Virus record (IMG/VR): IMGVR_UViG_3300027759_000538
Location: 1-20,040 of that record
Origin: a virus
Strand: one strand, 5' to 3'
Length of the DNA stretch: 20,040 nucleotides
A program made the position numbers and the translations under genes. Shown in pieces: positions 18,636 to 20,040 of the stretch (the stretch's first letter is position 1; every line of letters starts with the position of its first letter). The notes under the pieces are model-generated. The model did no database searches. It saw only the letters and a program-made list of their open reading frames with translations, and was not told the DNA's origin.

Positions 18636-19192
18636 TGAATGCAATTAAAGAAAGAATTACATCGATAAGTGGAATCCCTTTAGAACATATACAATCGATA
18701 TTAAAAATAGATCCAAGTAGCCCATCGGGGTTAATGTGGATTCCGAGAGAATTACATTTTAATCAAAAAGATAAATGCGGAAGTGTTCGCATTGGGAAAA
18801 AGGATGGATACAGAAGGTTTACTGTAACCATTAGATATGATAAAAAACAATATACTGTAACTTGCAGCAAAATAATATTACTTTTAGCTAACGGATTCCT
18901 TACTGAAGGGAAATATATTGATCATATAGATGGAAATTCTTTAAATAATAATTTAGAAAACTTAAGAGAGGTTACTGCTTGTCAAAACGGACACAACAAA
19001 AAAATTTCAAAAATTAACACATCAGGAAATAAAGGAATTAGTTGGAATAAAAAAAACAAGAAATGGCTAGTGCAAATGGTTGCAAATGGTAAATTTCATT
19101 ATTTTGGACTTTATGAAAATAAAGAAGATGCAATTAAGGTTTCTATAGAAGCAAGAAAAAAACTTCATGGTGAATTTGGGAGAGATAAATAA
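18635..19192 (+). CDS. HNH endonuclease with AP2 domain (homing type)
   Basis: 185 residues. Residues about 80-122 hold the HNH core: ILLLANGFLTEG then YIDHIDGNSLNNNLENLREV (94-113) with Asp96-His97, Asn101 and Asn109. Residues 129-182 are an AP2-type DNA-binding domain (TSGNKGISWNKKNKKW; FGLYENKEDAIKVSIEARKK). This pair is typical of free-standing phage homing endonucleases. Both ends are TAATG overlaps. Its codons are visibly more A/T-rich than the neighbours (strings of AAA, AAT, TTA), which fits a later arrival. Cutting site unknown. Confidence 0.88.
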   Translation: MNAIKERITSISGIPLEHIQSILKIDPSSPSGLMWIPRELHFNQKDKCGSVRIGKKDGYRRFTVTIRYDKKQYTVTCSKIILLLANGFLTEGKYIDHIDGNSLNNNLENLREVTACQNGHNKKISKINTSGNKGISWNKKNKKWLVQMVANGKFHYFGLYENKEDAIKVSIEARKKLHGEFGRDK

Positions 19193-20040
19193 TGTTAAGA
19201 AAATACCAAAAAGATGCGGTGGATTCATTATTTGAATTTCAGCATGATCGCCCTGGGCATTCATCTGTAATAGTAATTCCAACTGGTGGCGGGAAAACTA
19301 TGATAATGGCTGAAATAATCAGGCGGTCATTTGAAGCCAATCCGAATTGCAAGGCTATGATTCTCTCCCATGTGAAAGAACTTATTGAACAAACGAGTAA
19401 GACTTGTACACATTATGCGACCACCACAGGTCTTCCTGTTGAGTCAATCGGGGTTTACTCCGCTGCAATGAAACGCAGGGAAGTAAAAGCCTTGACGATT
19501 GCGGGGATACAAAGTGTATACAAGAAAGGTGCTGACTTTGGGTACTTGGACACCATAATAATAGACGAGTGCCATCTTTTAAGTACCAATAAAGAAACAA
19601 TGTACCGAAAGTTTTTGTCTCAAGCAAAGATATCTAACTCTAGGGTAAAAGTTGTTGGATTAACTGCCACCCCATATAGGCTTCAAAGCGGGATTATCTT
19701 TGGACATAAGGAAAAGACATTTGACAATTGCTGTTACGCTATTGGTGTACGAGACTTAATTGATGAAGGGTTTCTTTCTCCATTAGTAACAATGGGTTCA
19801 ACCGATTCTCCTGACTTAAAGAAGGTAAGAATTAGAGCGGGTGAATATTTTTCCAAGGATCTTGATGCGATTCTTGAGAACGCTGATTTGGTTCAATCCA
19901 GCGTTAAAGAAGCAATCGTAAAAGCATCAGGAAGAAAATCTGTTTTGGTATTTGCTTCATCGATCAAACACGCACAGATGATTCTTGATGAGCTAAAGAA
20001 CCAAGGTCAACGAGCAAACATGATAACAGGTGAAACTCAC
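19192..20040 (+). CDS. RadD-like DEAD/DEAH-box helicase, 3' end cut by window
   Basis: 283 residues to the window edge. An N-terminal Q-like motif LRKYQKDAVDSLFEF, motif I PTGGGKT (30-36), LSHVKELIEQ (Ia), motif II DECH (125-128), motif III LTATP (157-161) and the following FGHKEKTFDNCCYAIGVRDL then IDEGFLSPLVT segment resemble E. coli RadD (YejH), a superfamily 2 ATPase involved in recombination intermediate processing. ATG 19192 is in a TAATG overlap with the HNH gene. The C-terminal RecA-like domain is only partly inside the window (VLVFASSIKHAQMILDELK). Confidence 0.82.
   Translation, partial: MLRKYQKDAVDSLFEFQHDRPGHSSVIVIPTGGGKTMIMAEIIRRSFEANPNCKAMILSHVKELIEQTSKTCTHYATTTGLPVESIGVYSAAMKRREVKALTIAGIQSVYKKGADFGYLDTIIIDECHLLSTNKETMYRKFLSQAKISNSRVKVVGLTATPYRLQSGIIFGHKEKTFDNCCYAIGVRDLIDEGFLSPLVTMGSTDSPDLKKVRIRAGEYFSKDLDAILENADLVQSSVKEAIVKASGRKSVLVFASSIKHAQMILDELKNQGQRANMITGETH

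Overview
This window reads as part of a tailed double-stranded DNA phage (Caudoviricetes-type) genome, or a prophage of one. Head genes (portal, prohead protease with scaffold, a small capsid-associated protein) sit beside a phage recombination module (PD-(D/E)XK exonuclease, RusA resolvase, Sak4-like ATPase, two DUF669 proteins, RadD-like helicase) and selfish or modification genes (C5 methyltransferase, GIY-YIG-like protein, HNH-AP2 protein). Starts are consistently preceded by AAGGAG-type ribosome binding sites and genes overlap by TAATG or GTGA, so the host is a bacterium that uses Shine-Dalgarno initiation. The sequence is AT-rich. The host cannot be named from the window. No integrase, terminase, tail, lysis cassette or tRNA gene was seen; the window begins inside one gene and ends inside another.

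Layout. (1) 1-3588, minus strand: a head operon reading leftward, with a small beta-rich protein, the portal, a protease-scaffold fusion carrying a strong internal start for scaffold alone, and a truncated capsid-associated gene. (2) 3600-4383: an AT-rich control region without a convincing gene, holding a candidate leftward promoter, a G-tract cluster, repeated GATAAAGTTTATC palindromes, AT tracts and two perfect inverted repeats; it is a candidate operator region or origin. (3) 4384-11134, plus strand: many small, mostly unknown early-type proteins, a GP88-like protein, an ASCH-like protein, a zinc-ribbon coiled-coil protein, a C5 methyltransferase with a second conserved-looking ORF embedded in another frame, and a GIY-YIG-like protein bracketed by 17-bp direct repeats. 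The gene junctions here reuse a few related sequence and hairpin modules. (4) 11205-15433, minus strand: a tightly packed operon read from the right: a 64-aa protein, a ribbon-helix-helix regulator, a 103-aa protein, PD-(D/E)XK exonuclease, RusA, a 197-aa protein, two paralogous DNA-binding-like proteins, a PAPS-reductase-family protein and a DUF6378-like protein. (5) 15434-15628: a divergent promoter region. (6) 15629-20040, plus strand: an unknown gene, a structured RNA or terminator, a Sak4-like ATPase, DUF669, a 50-aa lipoprotein whose start codon lies inside a long hairpin, an unknown protein with a clamp-binding-like tail, a second DUF669, an HNH-AP2 endonuclease and a RadD-like helicase (truncated by the window).

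The two operons that diverge from 15434-15628 together make a complete-looking single-strand-annealing recombination set. The most unusual items are the embedded ORF in the methyltransferase, the direct repeats around the GIY-YIG-like gene, the start-codon hairpin of the lipoprotein, the structured terminator at 15864-15961 and the repeated junction modules of the early region.
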